From Ruminococcus sp. (lineage in GTDB: Bacteria; Bacillota; Clostridia; Oscillospirales; Ruminococcaceae), in the NCBI GenBank assembly GCA_017462565.1, contig JAFTQW010000020.1, positions 34,682 through 98,681 of the forward strand: a DNA stretch of 64,000 nucleotides, written 5' to 3'. The first letter of the stretch is position 1. Each line of letters opens with the position of its first letter. The position numbers and the translations under genes are program-made. Below the pieces are notes generated by a model. That model was not told the DNA's origin. It saw only the letters and a list, made by a program, of their open reading frames with translations, and made no database searches. Below, piece after piece: positions 1 through 9,629 of the stretch.

Positions 1-2
1 TG

Positions 3-1886
3 AAGAAACGTGCCAAAAAATGCGATAAGGTTTACCTCGCAACCGACCCTGATCGTGAGGGTGAGGCTATATCATGGCATATTGCGCAGCTCCTTAAACT
101 TGATATGAACGAAAACAACAGAGTTGCCTTTAACGAGATAACTAAAACCGGAGTTAAAAACGGTATGAGCAATCCCCATAAAATTGATATAGATCTTGTA
201 AATGCTCAGCAGGCAAGACGTATTCTCGACAGACTTGTGGGCTACGAGCTTAGTCCGTTTCTCTGGAAAAAAGTTAAAAGAGGTCTTTCCGCCGGAAGAG
301 TTCAGTCGGTAGCGGTTCGTCTTGTTGTTGACAGAGAAAACGAGATACGGAAATTTGTTCCGAAGGAATATTGGTCTATAGACGCCAAATTCACAGCTCC
401 TTCTTCAAGAAAAGTGTTTGATGCGGCTCTTGTATCGGTTGACGGAGAAAAGCTTGAGATTCCGAACCAGACAGAAGCGGACGGCATTCTTAAAAGACTG
501 GAAAATGCTGAATATACTGTTGCTTCAGTTAAGAAAAGAGTCACCAAAAAACAGCCTGCGCCTCCTTTTATTACATCCACTCTTCAGCAGGAAGCTTCAC
601 GTAAGCTTGGATTTACTGCTAAACGTACCATGAAAGCAGCTCAGGAGCTTTATGAAGGCGTCGATGTCGAGGGCGTAGGAGCTGTCGGACTTATAACTTA
701 TATGAGAACGGACAGTCTGAGAATATCCGATGAAGCAAAAGCTGCTGCTGCCGAATATATCGGAACGGTCTACGGCAAGGATTATCTTCCTCCCGAGCCA
801 AGAACGTTTAAGTCCAAAAATAATGCGCAGGACGCTCATGAAGCAATAAGACCGTCAACTCCGGAGCTTACTCCGGAAAGGGTAAAATCAAGCCTTTCCG
901 TCGATCAGTTCAAGCTATATAAGCTTATCTGGGAGCGTTTTATCGCAAGTCAGATGGCAAATGCTCTTCTTGATACGGTTTCGGCAGATATTTCGGCAAA
1001 CGGATGCATTTTCCGTGCTTCCGGGTATTCCGTTAAATTCGATGGATTTATGGCTCTTTACGTTGAATCCTCAGATACGGAGGAAAGCAGCAAGAAGATG
1101 CTTCCCGAGCTTAAAGCAAACGATATTCTGAAGCTGAAATCCATTGCCGGAAATCAGCATTTCACACAGCCGCCTCCGAGATATACCGAAGCTTCGCTTA
1201 TAAAGGCTCTTGAGGAAAACGGTATCGGCAGACCGAGTACTTACGCTCCGACCATAACAACGATAACCTCACGCCGCTATGTTGAGCATGAGGGAAAAGC
1301 TCTTAAACCGACAAATCTCGGCGAGGTAATTACCGATCTTATGAAAGAGCATTTCAATAATATTGTCGACGCTAAATTCACTGCCGGAATGGAAAACAGT
1401 CTCGATGAGGTCGAGCATGGAAATAAGGACTGGGTAAGCACTCTTCATGAATTTTATGACGATTTTTCGGAAACTCTGAAAAAAGCCGAAGACGCTATGG
1501 AGGGCAAAAGAGTTAAAGTTCCGGATGAAGAAACCGATGTCGTATGCGAGCTTTGCGGAAGAAATATGGTTATCAAGTACAGCAAATACGGAAAATTTCT
1601 TGCCTGTCCGGGATTTCCGGAGTGTAAGAATACAAAAAAGATCGTTACGGAATCAGACGGAAATTGTCCTCGGTGCGGAAAGAAAATGCTGCTGAAAAAA
1701 TCGAAAAAGGGCAGAAGCTTTTACGGATGCGAGGGATTCCCCGATTGCAGCTTCATGACATGGAATGTTCCGACTAAAGAGCTTTGCCCGAACTGCGGAA
1801 AATCCTTATTTATAAAGGGAGGAAAATCAGGCAGGCTCGTTTGTGAAAACGAGGGCTGCGGATATGAAAGAGAGCTGAAAAAATGA
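3..1886 (+). CDS. topA: DNA topoisomerase I (type IA), 5'-truncated by window edge
   Basis: Relaxes negative supercoils through a covalent 5'-phosphotyrosine intermediate. The frame is open from the window edge, so the first internal ATG is not the start. The visible part begins inside the Toprim domain (DPDREGEAISWH, with the acidic metal-binding residues), which places roughly the first 100 residues outside. The active-site Tyr is in GLITYMRTDS, about 235 residues in. The last ~110 residues hold three C4 zinc fingers (CELC/CPGFPEC, CPRC/CEGFPDC, CPNC/CENEGC), typical of Firmicute TopA. The stop overlaps the trmFO start (ATGA), indicating one transcription unit. Identification is firm; only the N terminus is unknown. 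Confidence 0.97.
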   Translation, partial: KKRAKKCDKVYLATDPDREGEAISWHIAQLLKLDMNENNRVAFNEITKTGVKNGMSNPHKIDIDLVNAQQARRILDRLVGYELSPFLWKKVKRGLSAGRVQSVAVRLVVDRENEIRKFVPKEYWSIDAKFTAPSSRKVFDAALVSVDGEKLEIPNQTEADGILKRLENAEYTVASVKKRVTKKQPAPPFITSTLQQEASRKLGFTAKRTMKAAQELYEGVDVEGVGAVGLITYMRTDSLRISDEAKAAAAEYIGTVYGKDYLPPEPRTFKSKNNAQDAHEAIRPSTPELTPERVKSSLSVDQFKLYKLIWERFIASQMANALLDTVSADISANGCIFRASGYSVKFDGFMALYVESSDTEESSKKMLPELKANDILKLKSIAGNQHFTQPPPRYTEASLIKALEENGIGRPSTYAPTITTITSRRYVEHEGKALKPTNLGEVITDLMKEHFNNIVDAKFTAGMENSLDEVEHGNKDWVSTLHEFYDDFSETLKKAEDAMEGKRVKVPDEETDVVCELCGRNMVIKYSKYGKFLACPGFPECKNTKKIVTESDGNCPRCGKKMLLKKSKKGRSFYGCEGFPDCSFMTWNVPTKELCPNCGKSLFIKGGKSGRLVCENEGCGYERELKK

Positions 1887-3217
1887 GAGAAACCGTTAAT
1901 GTTATTGGCGCAGGTCTTGCCGGATGCGAGGCTGCATGGAAGATCGCACAAGAGGGGATAAATGTAAAGCTTTATGAAATGAAGCCTGAAAAATACTCTC
2001 CTGCCCATAAATACAGCGGATTCGCCGAGCTTGTATGCTCAAATTCGCTTAAAGCGGCAAGACTTGAATCGGCAGCGGGACTTCTTAAACATGAAATGGA
2101 AATTCTCGGTTCGCTGACTGTTCCGTGCGCAAAGGAAAATTCGGTCGAAGCCGGAGGAGCGCTTGCTGTCGACCGGGAAAAATTTTCCGACAGTATTACA
2201 AATAAAATAAAAAATCACAGTCTTATAGAGGTTATCGGCGGCGAGGTTACTTCCATTTCTGATGGGATAACAGTAATTGCAACAGGTCCGCTTACTTCCG
2301 GAGCAATGGCGGACGCTATAACTGAGCTTTGCGGTGAATCGCTGAGTTTTTATGATGCTGCCGCACCTATTGTAACATTTGAAAGTCTTGATAATGAAAA
2401 GGTTTTCTTCGCATCACGCTATGACAGAGGCGATGCGGATTACATAAACTGTCCCATGAACAAAGAGGAGTACCTCGCCTTTTATGAAGCTCTTATCTCG
2501 GCGGAGCGTGTTCAGCTCAAGGATTTTGAAACGCATCCTTTCAGCGTTTACGAGGGATGTATGCCTATCGAAGAGCTTGCTTCAAGAGGTGTGGATACAA
2601 TGCGTTTCGGACCGATGAAGCCGGTTGGAATTACCGACAGACGGACAGGAAAACGTCCTTACGCAGTCGTTCAGCTCAGACGTGAAAATCGTGAGGGAAC
2701 TCTTTTCAATCTTGTCGGATTTCAGACCAATTTGAAATTCGGCGAGCAGAAGCGTGTTTTTTCAAAAATTCCCGGACTTGAAAACGCTGAATTTATGCGT
2801 TACGGAGTTATGCACAGAAATACTTTTATCAATAGTCCAAAACTGCTTAATTCAGATTTTTCTATGAGAGAGCGTCCCGATATTTTCTTCGCCGGACAAA
2901 TAACCGGAGTTGAAGGCTACATGGAATCTGCGGCAAGCGGAATAATTGCCGGAATCGCTGTTTCCAGAAAAATAAAAGGACTTGATCCGCTGAAGCTGCC
3001 CCTTGATACTATGACAGGAGCGCTTTCGGCATATATAAGTGATCCGTTCAACAGCGGAAAGTTCCAGCCTATGGGAGCAAACATGGGCATTTTGCCTGAT
3101 ATCGGAGTAAGGATCCGGGATAAAAAGGAAAAATACGGAGTTTATGCGAACCGTGCAATAGAATCGCTCAGAAAATGTCTTTACAATGAGAATGCAGAGT
3201 CGGATTCTGAAACATGA
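1883..3217 (+). CDS. trmFO: Methylenetetrahydrofolate-tRNA-(uracil-5-)-methyltransferase
   Basis: Folate- and FAD-dependent enzyme forming m5U54 in the T-loop of tRNA. The N terminus has the FAD-binding Rossmann motif VIGAGLAGCEAAW. RPYAVVQLRREN, FNLVGFQTNLKFGEQKRVF and FAGQITGVEGYMESAASG are characteristic TrmFO (Gid) segments. The 444-residue length is normal. The ATG overlaps the topA stop by four bases; topA-trmFO is a common Firmicute pair. An 18-base gap separates it from plsX. Nothing unusual was seen. Confidence 0.97.
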   Translation: MRETVNVIGAGLAGCEAAWKIAQEGINVKLYEMKPEKYSPAHKYSGFAELVCSNSLKAARLESAAGLLKHEMEILGSLTVPCAKENSVEAGGALAVDREKFSDSITNKIKNHSLIEVIGGEVTSISDGITVIATGPLTSGAMADAITELCGESLSFYDAAAPIVTFESLDNEKVFFASRYDRGDADYINCPMNKEEYLAFYEALISAERVQLKDFETHPFSVYEGCMPIEELASRGVDTMRFGPMKPVGITDRRTGKRPYAVVQLRRENREGTLFNLVGFQTNLKFGEQKRVFSKIPGLENAEFMRYGVMHRNTFINSPKLLNSDFSMRERPDIFFAGQITGVEGYMESAASGIIAGIAVSRKIKGLDPLKLPLDTMTGALSAYISDPFNSGKFQPMGANMGILPDIGVRIRDKKEKYGVYANRAIESLRKCLYNENAESDSET

Positions 3218-3234
3218 AATGGAGATGATCGTTT

Positions 3235-4236
3235 GTGAAGGTGATAGTTGACGCTTTCGGGGGAGATAACGCTCCCCTTGAGGTTTTAAAAGGATGCGCA
3301 AGAGCTGTTTCGGAGCTTGGAGTTAATATCATACTTACGGGAAGCAGTGAAAAAATTAAAAGGTGTGCCGCCGATAACGGAATAAGTCTCAGCGGTATTG
3401 AAATTGAGCATACAGATGATGTTTTTGATATACATGAAGAACCAAAGGAAATAACACGTTCCGGTAAAAATACTTCAATGGCACTTGGTCTCCGTCTGCT
3501 TGCAGAGGGAAAAGGCGACGCATTTGTTTCAGCCGGAAGTACTGGAGCGCTTGTTATGGGAGCAACCTTTATCGTCAAGCGTATCAAAGGCATTAAACGT
3601 ATAGCTCCGTCGCCGGTAATGCCGGCAGACAAGGGCAATTTTGTACTGGTCGATGCCGGAGCAAATATTGAATGCCGTCCGGAAATGCTGGTTCAGTTTG
3701 CCGTTATGGGCAGCGCATATATGGAAAAGGTTATGGGAATAATGAAACCAAAGGTAGCTCTTCTGAATATCGGCGCAGAGGACACAAAGGGACGTGAACT
3801 TGAGACAGAGTCGTATAAGCTTCTTAAAGAATCCGGACTTAATTTCGTTGGAAATATTGAAGCAAGGGATATGCCTAAGGGCGGGGTTCAGGTCGTTGTG
3901 ACCGACGGATTTACCGGAAATATTGCTTTGAAGCTTTACGAGGGAATGGGTTCTTTCTTTGGCAAAAAAATGAAATGGATATTTTCTGGCATCGGCAAAA
4001 TAGGAGCAGTTTTCTCGCTTGGAAAAATCAAGGTTCTTCGTAAACAGATGGATTATAAAGAGGTTGGCGGTTCAGCTCTTCTCGGAGTGAAAAAAACGGT
4101 TATAAAGGCGCATGGAAGCTCGGACGCTACGGCATTTTTCAATGCTGTAAGGCAGGCGAAAAAATGTGTTGAAAGTAATGTTACAGGCGAGATAGAAAGC
4201 TATGTATCAAGTATTGCCGCTGCCGGAAAGGAATGA
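3235..4236 (+). CDS. plsX: Phosphate acyltransferase PlsX
   Basis: Peripheral membrane enzyme converting acyl-ACP to acyl-phosphate, the donor used by PlsY in phosphatidic acid synthesis. It starts at GTG (MKVIVDAFGGDNAP, the family's glycine-rich N terminus), preceded by GGAGATGATC. SAGSTGALVMGA and VTDGFTGNIALKLYEG are typical PlsX blocks. At 333 residues it has the normal length. It overlaps the rnc reading frame. In many Firmicutes acpP lies between plsX and rnc; here it is absent, so the acyl carrier protein must be encoded elsewhere. Confidence 0.96.
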   Translation: MKVIVDAFGGDNAPLEVLKGCARAVSELGVNIILTGSSEKIKRCAADNGISLSGIEIEHTDDVFDIHEEPKEITRSGKNTSMALGLRLLAEGKGDAFVSAGSTGALVMGATFIVKRIKGIKRIAPSPVMPADKGNFVLVDAGANIECRPEMLVQFAVMGSAYMEKVMGIMKPKVALLNIGAEDTKGRELETESYKLLKESGLNFVGNIEARDMPKGGVQVVVTDGFTGNIALKLYEGMGSFFGKKMKWIFSGIGKIGAVFSLGKIKVLRKQMDYKEVGGSALLGVKKTVIKAHGSSDATAFFNAVRQAKKCVESNVTGEIESYVSSIAAAGKE

Positions 4237-4241
4237 CTATA

Positions 4242-4931
4242 ATGGATAAAATTGAAGAATTGGAAAAAACGATCGGCTATAAATTTAAAAACAAGAATCT
4301 CATACAGCAGGCTCTTTCACACTCTTCATATGCTAATGAACGCAAACAGCCGAACGGAAGCAACGAAAGACTTGAATTTCTCGGCGACAGTGTTTTGTCG
4401 ATAGTCGTATCGGATTTTTTATACAAAAATCTTAACGTTGCAGAGGGTGAGCTTACAAAAATGAGAGCGTCGCTTGTCTGTGAAAAATCGCTTCATATTT
4501 TTGCAAAGCAGATAAATCTTGGGGATTATCTTCATCTTGGAAAAGGTGAGGAAAATACCGGAGGAAGAGAAAGACCCTCTATTCTTGCTGACGCTTTTGA
4601 AGCGGTGATCGCAGCAATTTATCTTGACGGCGGAATGGAAGCCGCAGCTAAGCACATCCTTCATTTCATGCCTGAGGATATTCACCATTTTGTAAAACCG
4701 GCATTCAGCGATTTTAAAACGGTTTTGCAGGAGATAGTTCAGAAAAATCCCGAGGAAAAGGTTGAATATGTCCTCATCGGCGAGGAAGGTCCGGATCATA
4801 ACAAGCGTTTTGTAGTTGAAGTATGCCTCAATTCGCAGGTAATAGGAAAGGGCAGCGGCAAAAGCAAAAAGGAAGCCGAACAGCTCGCCGCAAAAGAAGC
4901 TCTGGAGCTTATGGGATATGAAGCACAGTAA
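4242..4931 (+). CDS. rnc: Ribonuclease III
   Basis: Double-strand-specific endoribonuclease for rRNA processing. The signature ERLEFLGDSVL with the catalytic acidic residues, and LADAFEAVIAAIYLDGG, lie in the N-terminal RNase III domain. The C-terminal third (DFKTVLQEIVQ through SKKEAEQLAAKEAL) is the dsRNA-binding domain. Two in-frame ATGs are possible. I chose the second (MDKIEELEKTIGYKF, 229 aa) because AAAGGA lies nine bases before it, while it abuts the ATG at 4233 that overlaps the plsX stop. The 3' end overlaps the radical SAM gene by 14 bases. Confidence 0.95.
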   Translation: MDKIEELEKTIGYKFKNKNLIQQALSHSSYANERKQPNGSNERLEFLGDSVLSIVVSDFLYKNLNVAEGELTKMRASLVCEKSLHIFAKQINLGDYLHLGKGEENTGGRERPSILADAFEAVIAAIYLDGGMEAAAKHILHFMPEDIHHFVKPAFSDFKTVLQEIVQKNPEEKVEYVLIGEEGPDHNKRFVVEVCLNSQVIGKGSGKSKKEAEQLAAKEALELMGYEAQ

Positions 4932-5991
4932 TATTTCGATTTTCGTGCCGCATATAGGATGTCCGAATATGTGCAGCTTCTGCAATCAGCACACTATAAG
5001 CGGAGCACAGAGCGCTCCGACGGCAGAAGAGGTTCATGATATATGTGAAAAAGCTTTTGGAGAGATAAAATCTCCTGCCGATACGGAAATAGCCTTTTTT
5101 GGCGGAAGCTTTACGGCAATTCCGAGGGGATATATGCTTGAGCTGCTTGAAGCGGTTCAAGATTTTATCGGTGAAGGAAAGTTCAGGGGAATCCGCATTT
5201 CAACTCGTCCGGACTGCATAGACCGACCGATTCTGGAGCTTCTTAAAAGATATGGAGTTACGTCGATAGAGCTTGGGGCGCAGTCTATGAGCGATAATGT
5301 TCTTGCCGCCAATGACCGTGGGCATACGGCTCAGGACGTTGTAAATGCGAGCAGACTTATCCGTGAATATGGATTTGAGCTTGGACTTCAGATGATGATA
5401 GGTCTTTATAAAAGCACCGGCGATGACGAGCTTGAAACCGTACGCAAAATTATAGAAATACATCCTGATACCGTAAGGATATATCCGGTTGTTATACTTA
5501 AAGGAACAAAGCTTGCGGAGCTTTATCAGTCGGGCGAATATGAATTCTTTGACGGAGCAGGCTGCGGAGACTGCTTTGAGGATGCGGTCGCTTTAGCTGC
5601 CGGAGCTATGGAAGAGTTTGAAGAGAATAATATTAAAGTTATCAAGGTCGGACTTCATGCAAGCGAGTTTGTTGAAAACGATATGATCGGAGGATTTTAT
5701 CATCCCGCTTTCCGTGAGCTTTGCGAAAGTCTGATATATCAAAACAGAATGTACAGTGAAATATTAAAAGCGGTTGGTTTGTTTTATCCGCAGAAATATG
5801 ATGAAAAAAAAGTATCGGAAAAGCTTGCTAAGCTTTGCGGAGAGTATATTTTTGCTGTTAATCCAAAGTGTATCAGCAAGGCGCTCGGACATAAAAAATC
5901 AAATTATAATGAATTTAAAAGTCAGGGTATTACTATAAAGGTCATCGGAGATGAGAACGTTCCGAAATATAAATGCGAACTGAGGAGGTGA
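4918..5991 (+). CDS. Radical SAM protein, Elp3-like (COG1243 type)
   Basis: Iron-sulfur, S-adenosylmethionine-dependent protein related to the radical SAM half of Elp3. The cluster motif is near the N terminus: CPNMCSFC (Cx3Cx2C) after FVPHIGC. FFGGSFTAIP, IRISTRPDCI and SIELGAQSMSDNVL follow, the order seen in Elp3/YhcC-type radical SAM domains. No acetyltransferase domain is evident in the 357 residues. It is embedded between rnc and smc, an arrangement common in Clostridia, and is translationally coupled to both (14-base overlap and a 4-base gap). The substrate is unknown; a role in tRNA modification is only an inference from Elp3. Confidence 0.85.
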   Translation: MKHSNISIFVPHIGCPNMCSFCNQHTISGAQSAPTAEEVHDICEKAFGEIKSPADTEIAFFGGSFTAIPRGYMLELLEAVQDFIGEGKFRGIRISTRPDCIDRPILELLKRYGVTSIELGAQSMSDNVLAANDRGHTAQDVVNASRLIREYGFELGLQMMIGLYKSTGDDELETVRKIIEIHPDTVRIYPVVILKGTKLAELYQSGEYEFFDGAGCGDCFEDAVALAAGAMEEFEENNIKVIKVGLHASEFVENDMIGGFYHPAFRELCESLIYQNRMYSEILKAVGLFYPQKYDEKKVSEKLAKLCGEYIFAVNPKCISKALGHKKSNYNEFKSQGITIKVIGDENVPKYKCELRR

Positions 5992-5995
5992 ATAA

Positions 5996-8900
5996 ATGTA
6001 TCTTAAATCATTGGAAATACAGGGCTTTAAGTCTTTTCCGGATAAAATAAGCCTGACCTTTGACAAGGGTCTTACGGCAGTTGTCGGACCGAACGGCAGC
6101 GGAAAAAGTAATATCGGCGATTCGGTTCGCTGGGTTCTTGGGGAACAGTCTACCAAAACGCTCAGAGGAAATAAAATGGAGGACGTTATTTTTTCCGGTA
6201 CTGTTGCGAGAAAGCCTATGGGATTTGCCGCTGTTACGCTGAATATTGATAATTCCGATAAAACTCTTTCCGATATGGACGATGAGGTTGCTGTCACGAG
6301 AAAGCTTTATCGGAGCGGTGAAAGCGAATATCTGATAAACGGCAGACAATGCCGATTAAAGGATATAAACGAACTTTTTATGGATACCGGTCTTGGACGT
6401 GACGGATATTCTATCATCGGACAGGGCAGGATTGCTGAGATTGTCGGTGCAAAAAGCAACGAGCGGCGTGATATTTTTGAAGAAGCCGCAGGAATCTCGA
6501 AATTCCGCTATAAGAAGCTTGAAGCGGAACGAAAACTGACATCTGCTCAGGAAAATCTTATGCGCCTTAACGATATTCTTTCAGAGCTTGAAGGACGTGT
6601 TGAACCGCTCAGAATCCAGTCTCAGAAAGCGGAGAAATTTATAAAGCTTGCCGAACAGCGTAAAAAACTCGAAATATCAGTCTGGGTGAGTCGTCTTGAA
6701 GAGCTTAAGTCTAAAACGGAAGAGCTTGATGAGAAGATTCTGATCAGCAGAAACGAATATGAAAATATTGAAAACGACATTCGCCGTGAGGAGGAAAAAA
6801 TCAGCGGCGGTTATCGTAAAATGCAGGAAAGCACTGTAAAATCCGATGAGCTGAGAAGAAAAATGCTTGAAGAAGAGCAGGAAGCTTCCGAAATGAAATC
6901 AGGTATCGCCGTTCTTGAGAATGATATAAAGCACTGCGAAGAAGCTATAAGATCAGCGAAAAGAAATATCGAGGAATCCGGCAAAAACAAAAACGCTCTT
7001 ATTTCAAAAAAGACTGAAACAGGAAAGAAAATTGCGGAACTTGAAAAAAAGAGAGAAGAGCTTGAAAAGGAAATTTTCAGTGTTACAGAAAGCTTTGAAA
7101 ATGCAGAGGAAGAAAGCTCACGTCTCGGAGAAAGCGTTGAAAATGCAGGAAGTGAGATAAATAATCTTTACATAAAACAGAGCGAATATCGTTTTGCTAT
7201 AGAGTCCTCACGTTCGTCCATAAAGGACGAAGAAAAGCGTCTTTCCGAGATTCTTGGCAATAACAGTGATTTCGGCAGAAAAATTGAAGAATACCGCAGC
7301 ATTCTTGCTGAAAACGAGAAAGAATCCGAAAAAAATCTTGACAAGACCAATGAAATAAAAAACAGGCTTGCAGGACTTGAAAAACTTTGCAAATCACGCA
7401 GGGATGCGTTTGAAGAGGCAAAAAACGAGTTTGAAAGAAGTCTTTACGAGCTTAAAGAAAAACAGCAGAGAAGAAAAATTTTAACCGATCTTGAGAATAA
7501 TATGGACGGTTTTGCCGGAAGCGTAAAGCAGATACTTAAAGCTTCCAGACAAGGCAGAATCGGCGGAATTTTCGGAACCGTTGCTCAGAATATCGGAGTA
7601 AAACCGGAATACGCAGTCGCCGTTGAAACGGCTCTCGGCGGAGCAATGCAGAATATTATCGTTGAAAATGAAGATATCGCAAAGCGCTGTATCCGCTATC
7701 TCAAAGAACAGAAAGGCGGACGTGCGACTTTTCTGCCGCTTACCTCCGTTAAGGGACGTGAGATTTATGAGCAGGGATTCGAAAACTGCGAGGGTTATAT
7801 CAGCAGCGCAAGCCGTATAGTTTCCTATGACGCTAAATTCAGCGGAGTAATATCCTCTCTTCTTGGACGTATCGTTGTTGCGGAAGATATTGATTCTGCA
7901 ACGGTCATTGCAAAAAAATACGGCTATAAATTTAAAATAGTTACGCTTGACGGACAGGTGATTAATGCTGGAGGTTCGTTTACAGGAGGCTCGGCTCAGC
8001 GTTCCGGAGGAATTATCACCAGAAAAAATGAAATAGATACTCTTGATGCTGAAATTGAAGTTCTTACCAAGAAGCGTGACGCTTTAAAAGAAAAAGCTGA
8101 AAAACTTCGTGCAGAATCAGAGAAACGGCGTTATGATTCTGAAGCGGCAAAAGAAGAGCTTTCACAGCTCGAAGCCGATTTGGTCAGAATAAATGCGGAA
8201 ACATCGAGTCTTAAATCTCTTATTGAGCAGATGAATGTTCAGTCTGAAAATTCGGGAAAGCTTGCAGCCGATGCCGAGCAGAAAATAAAGACGGCTCAGA
8301 GCAGTATTGCGGAAAATGAAAAAGCTCTTTCCGATATTGACGGGCAGATACGTATTGCGGAAGAAAAGCTTGCTCAGGGACAGGGAATCCGTGAAAAGCT
8401 TCGTCTTGAAAGAGCGGAGCTTGCTGAAAAGCTTTCACAGCTTAAAATAAAACGGATAGAGCTTTCAAAGGATATTCAGGCGCACGAGCTTGATTTGCAG
8501 CGTTTGGATGAAAATATAGAAGCCTCCGGACAGAGCGTGAATCAGCTGGAACATGAGATATCTCAGCAGAATGACGTCATTTTGCAGAAAAAAACTGAAA
8601 TCGAAAGCCTTAATGAACAGCTTTCAGGCTTTAAGGATAATACATCCGGCTATCTTGAACAGATCCAGCGTTATCAGGCTATGCACACTGAGCAAAGCAG
8701 ACTTGTAAATGAGCTGACAAAAGGTCTTAAACAGTTTAATGAGACGAAAGAAAAAATTTCTGCTGCCGTAACGAGACTGGAGGAACACCGTGAGGCTTTG
8801 TGCCGTGATAACGATTCAATCATCAGACAGCTTCTTGAAGTCTATGAGCTTACTCGTTCGGAAGCGATTCAAATGGCTGATAAGATCGACGATATGGTAA

Positions 8901-9562
8901 TCGCTCAGAAAGAACTTGCCGAGGTCAAGAATAAGATACGAGGTCTCGGAAACGTAAACGTTGAGGCTATTGAAGAATATAAGGAAGTTTCTGAAAGATA
9001 CAGATTCATGTCTGAGCAGATAGATGATGTAAGAAAATCCAAGGCAGAGCTTGAAAAAATCATAAGCGGACTTACCGAAGAAATGTGCAGGATATTCTCG
9101 GAAAGCTTCGCTGTTATTAATTCTAATTTCAAGGAGATCTTTGTCGAGCTTTTCGGTGGAGGCAATGCCGAACTTATTCTTACAGATCCTGAAAATGTAC
9201 TTGAATCCGGAATCGAAATAAGCGTTGCGCCGCCGGGAAAGGTTATAAAAAATCTTATATCCCTTTCCGGAGGAGAGCAGTCTTTTGTAGCTATTGCAAT
9301 TTATTTTTCTATTCTGAAGTTAAGACCTGCACCGTTTTGTATCCTTGATGAAATAGATGCGGCTCTTGACGAGGTTAATGTAAGAAAATATGCGCAGTAT
9401 CTGAAAAAATTCACGGATACAACGCAGTTTGTCCTTGTTACTCACAGAAGAAGCGCAATGGAGGAAGCTAACGTCCTTTACGGCGTAACTATGCAGGAGG
9501 ACGGAATTTCTAAGCTTCTGAAAATGGAACAGGTCGATTTTCAGGAGGATGCAGAAGAATAA
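5996..9562 (+). CDS. smc: Chromosome segregation ATPase SMC
   Basis: Core subunit of the bacterial condensin that organises and segregates the chromosome. Walker A is GPNGSGKSN near residue 32. Long heptad-rich coiled coils run from about 165-490 and 660-990. A globular hinge lies around 500-660 (GFAGSVKQIL to GGSAQRSGG). The C-terminal head has LSGGEQ (signature) and FCILDEIDAALDE (Walker B). At 1188 residues the length is typical. AGGAGG sits just before the ATG. It is followed by ftsY, a classical Firmicute pair; scpA/scpB are not in this window. Confidence 0.98.
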   Translation: MYLKSLEIQGFKSFPDKISLTFDKGLTAVVGPNGSGKSNIGDSVRWVLGEQSTKTLRGNKMEDVIFSGTVARKPMGFAAVTLNIDNSDKTLSDMDDEVAVTRKLYRSGESEYLINGRQCRLKDINELFMDTGLGRDGYSIIGQGRIAEIVGAKSNERRDIFEEAAGISKFRYKKLEAERKLTSAQENLMRLNDILSELEGRVEPLRIQSQKAEKFIKLAEQRKKLEISVWVSRLEELKSKTEELDEKILISRNEYENIENDIRREEEKISGGYRKMQESTVKSDELRRKMLEEEQEASEMKSGIAVLENDIKHCEEAIRSAKRNIEESGKNKNALISKKTETGKKIAELEKKREELEKEIFSVTESFENAEEESSRLGESVENAGSEINNLYIKQSEYRFAIESSRSSIKDEEKRLSEILGNNSDFGRKIEEYRSILAENEKESEKNLDKTNEIKNRLAGLEKLCKSRRDAFEEAKNEFERSLYELKEKQQRRKILTDLENNMDGFAGSVKQILKASRQGRIGGIFGTVAQNIGVKPEYAVAVETALGGAMQNIIVENEDIAKRCIRYLKEQKGGRATFLPLTSVKGREIYEQGFENCEGYISSASRIVSYDAKFSGVISSLLGRIVVAEDIDSATVIAKKYGYKFKIVTLDGQVINAGGSFTGGSAQRSGGIITRKNEIDTLDAEIEVLTKKRDALKEKAEKLRAESEKRRYDSEAAKEELSQLEADLVRINAETSSLKSLIEQMNVQSENSGKLAADAEQKIKTAQSSIAENEKALSDIDGQIRIAEEKLAQGQGIREKLRLERAELAEKLSQLKIKRIELSKDIQAHELDLQRLDENIEASGQSVNQLEHEISQQNDVILQKKTEIESLNEQLSGFKDNTSGYLEQIQRYQAMHTEQSRLVNELTKGLKQFNETKEKISAAVTRLEEHREALCRDNDSIIRQLLEVYELTRSEAIQMADKIDDMVIAQKELAEVKNKIRGLGNVNVEAIEEYKEVSERYRFMSEQIDDVRKSKAELEKIISGLTEEMCRIFSESFAVINSNFKEIFVELFGGGNAELILTDPENVLESGIEISVAPPGKVIKNLISLSGGEQSFVAIAIYFSILKLRPAPFCILDEIDAALDEVNVRKYAQYLKKFTDTTQFVLVTHRRSAMEEANVLYGVTMQEDGISKLLKMEQVDFQEDAEE

Positions 9563-9629
9563 GCATATATCGTCTGTTGTAACAGATTATAGAGTATAAA
9601 GCCGTTTAACGGCAGATTGGAAGTATTTT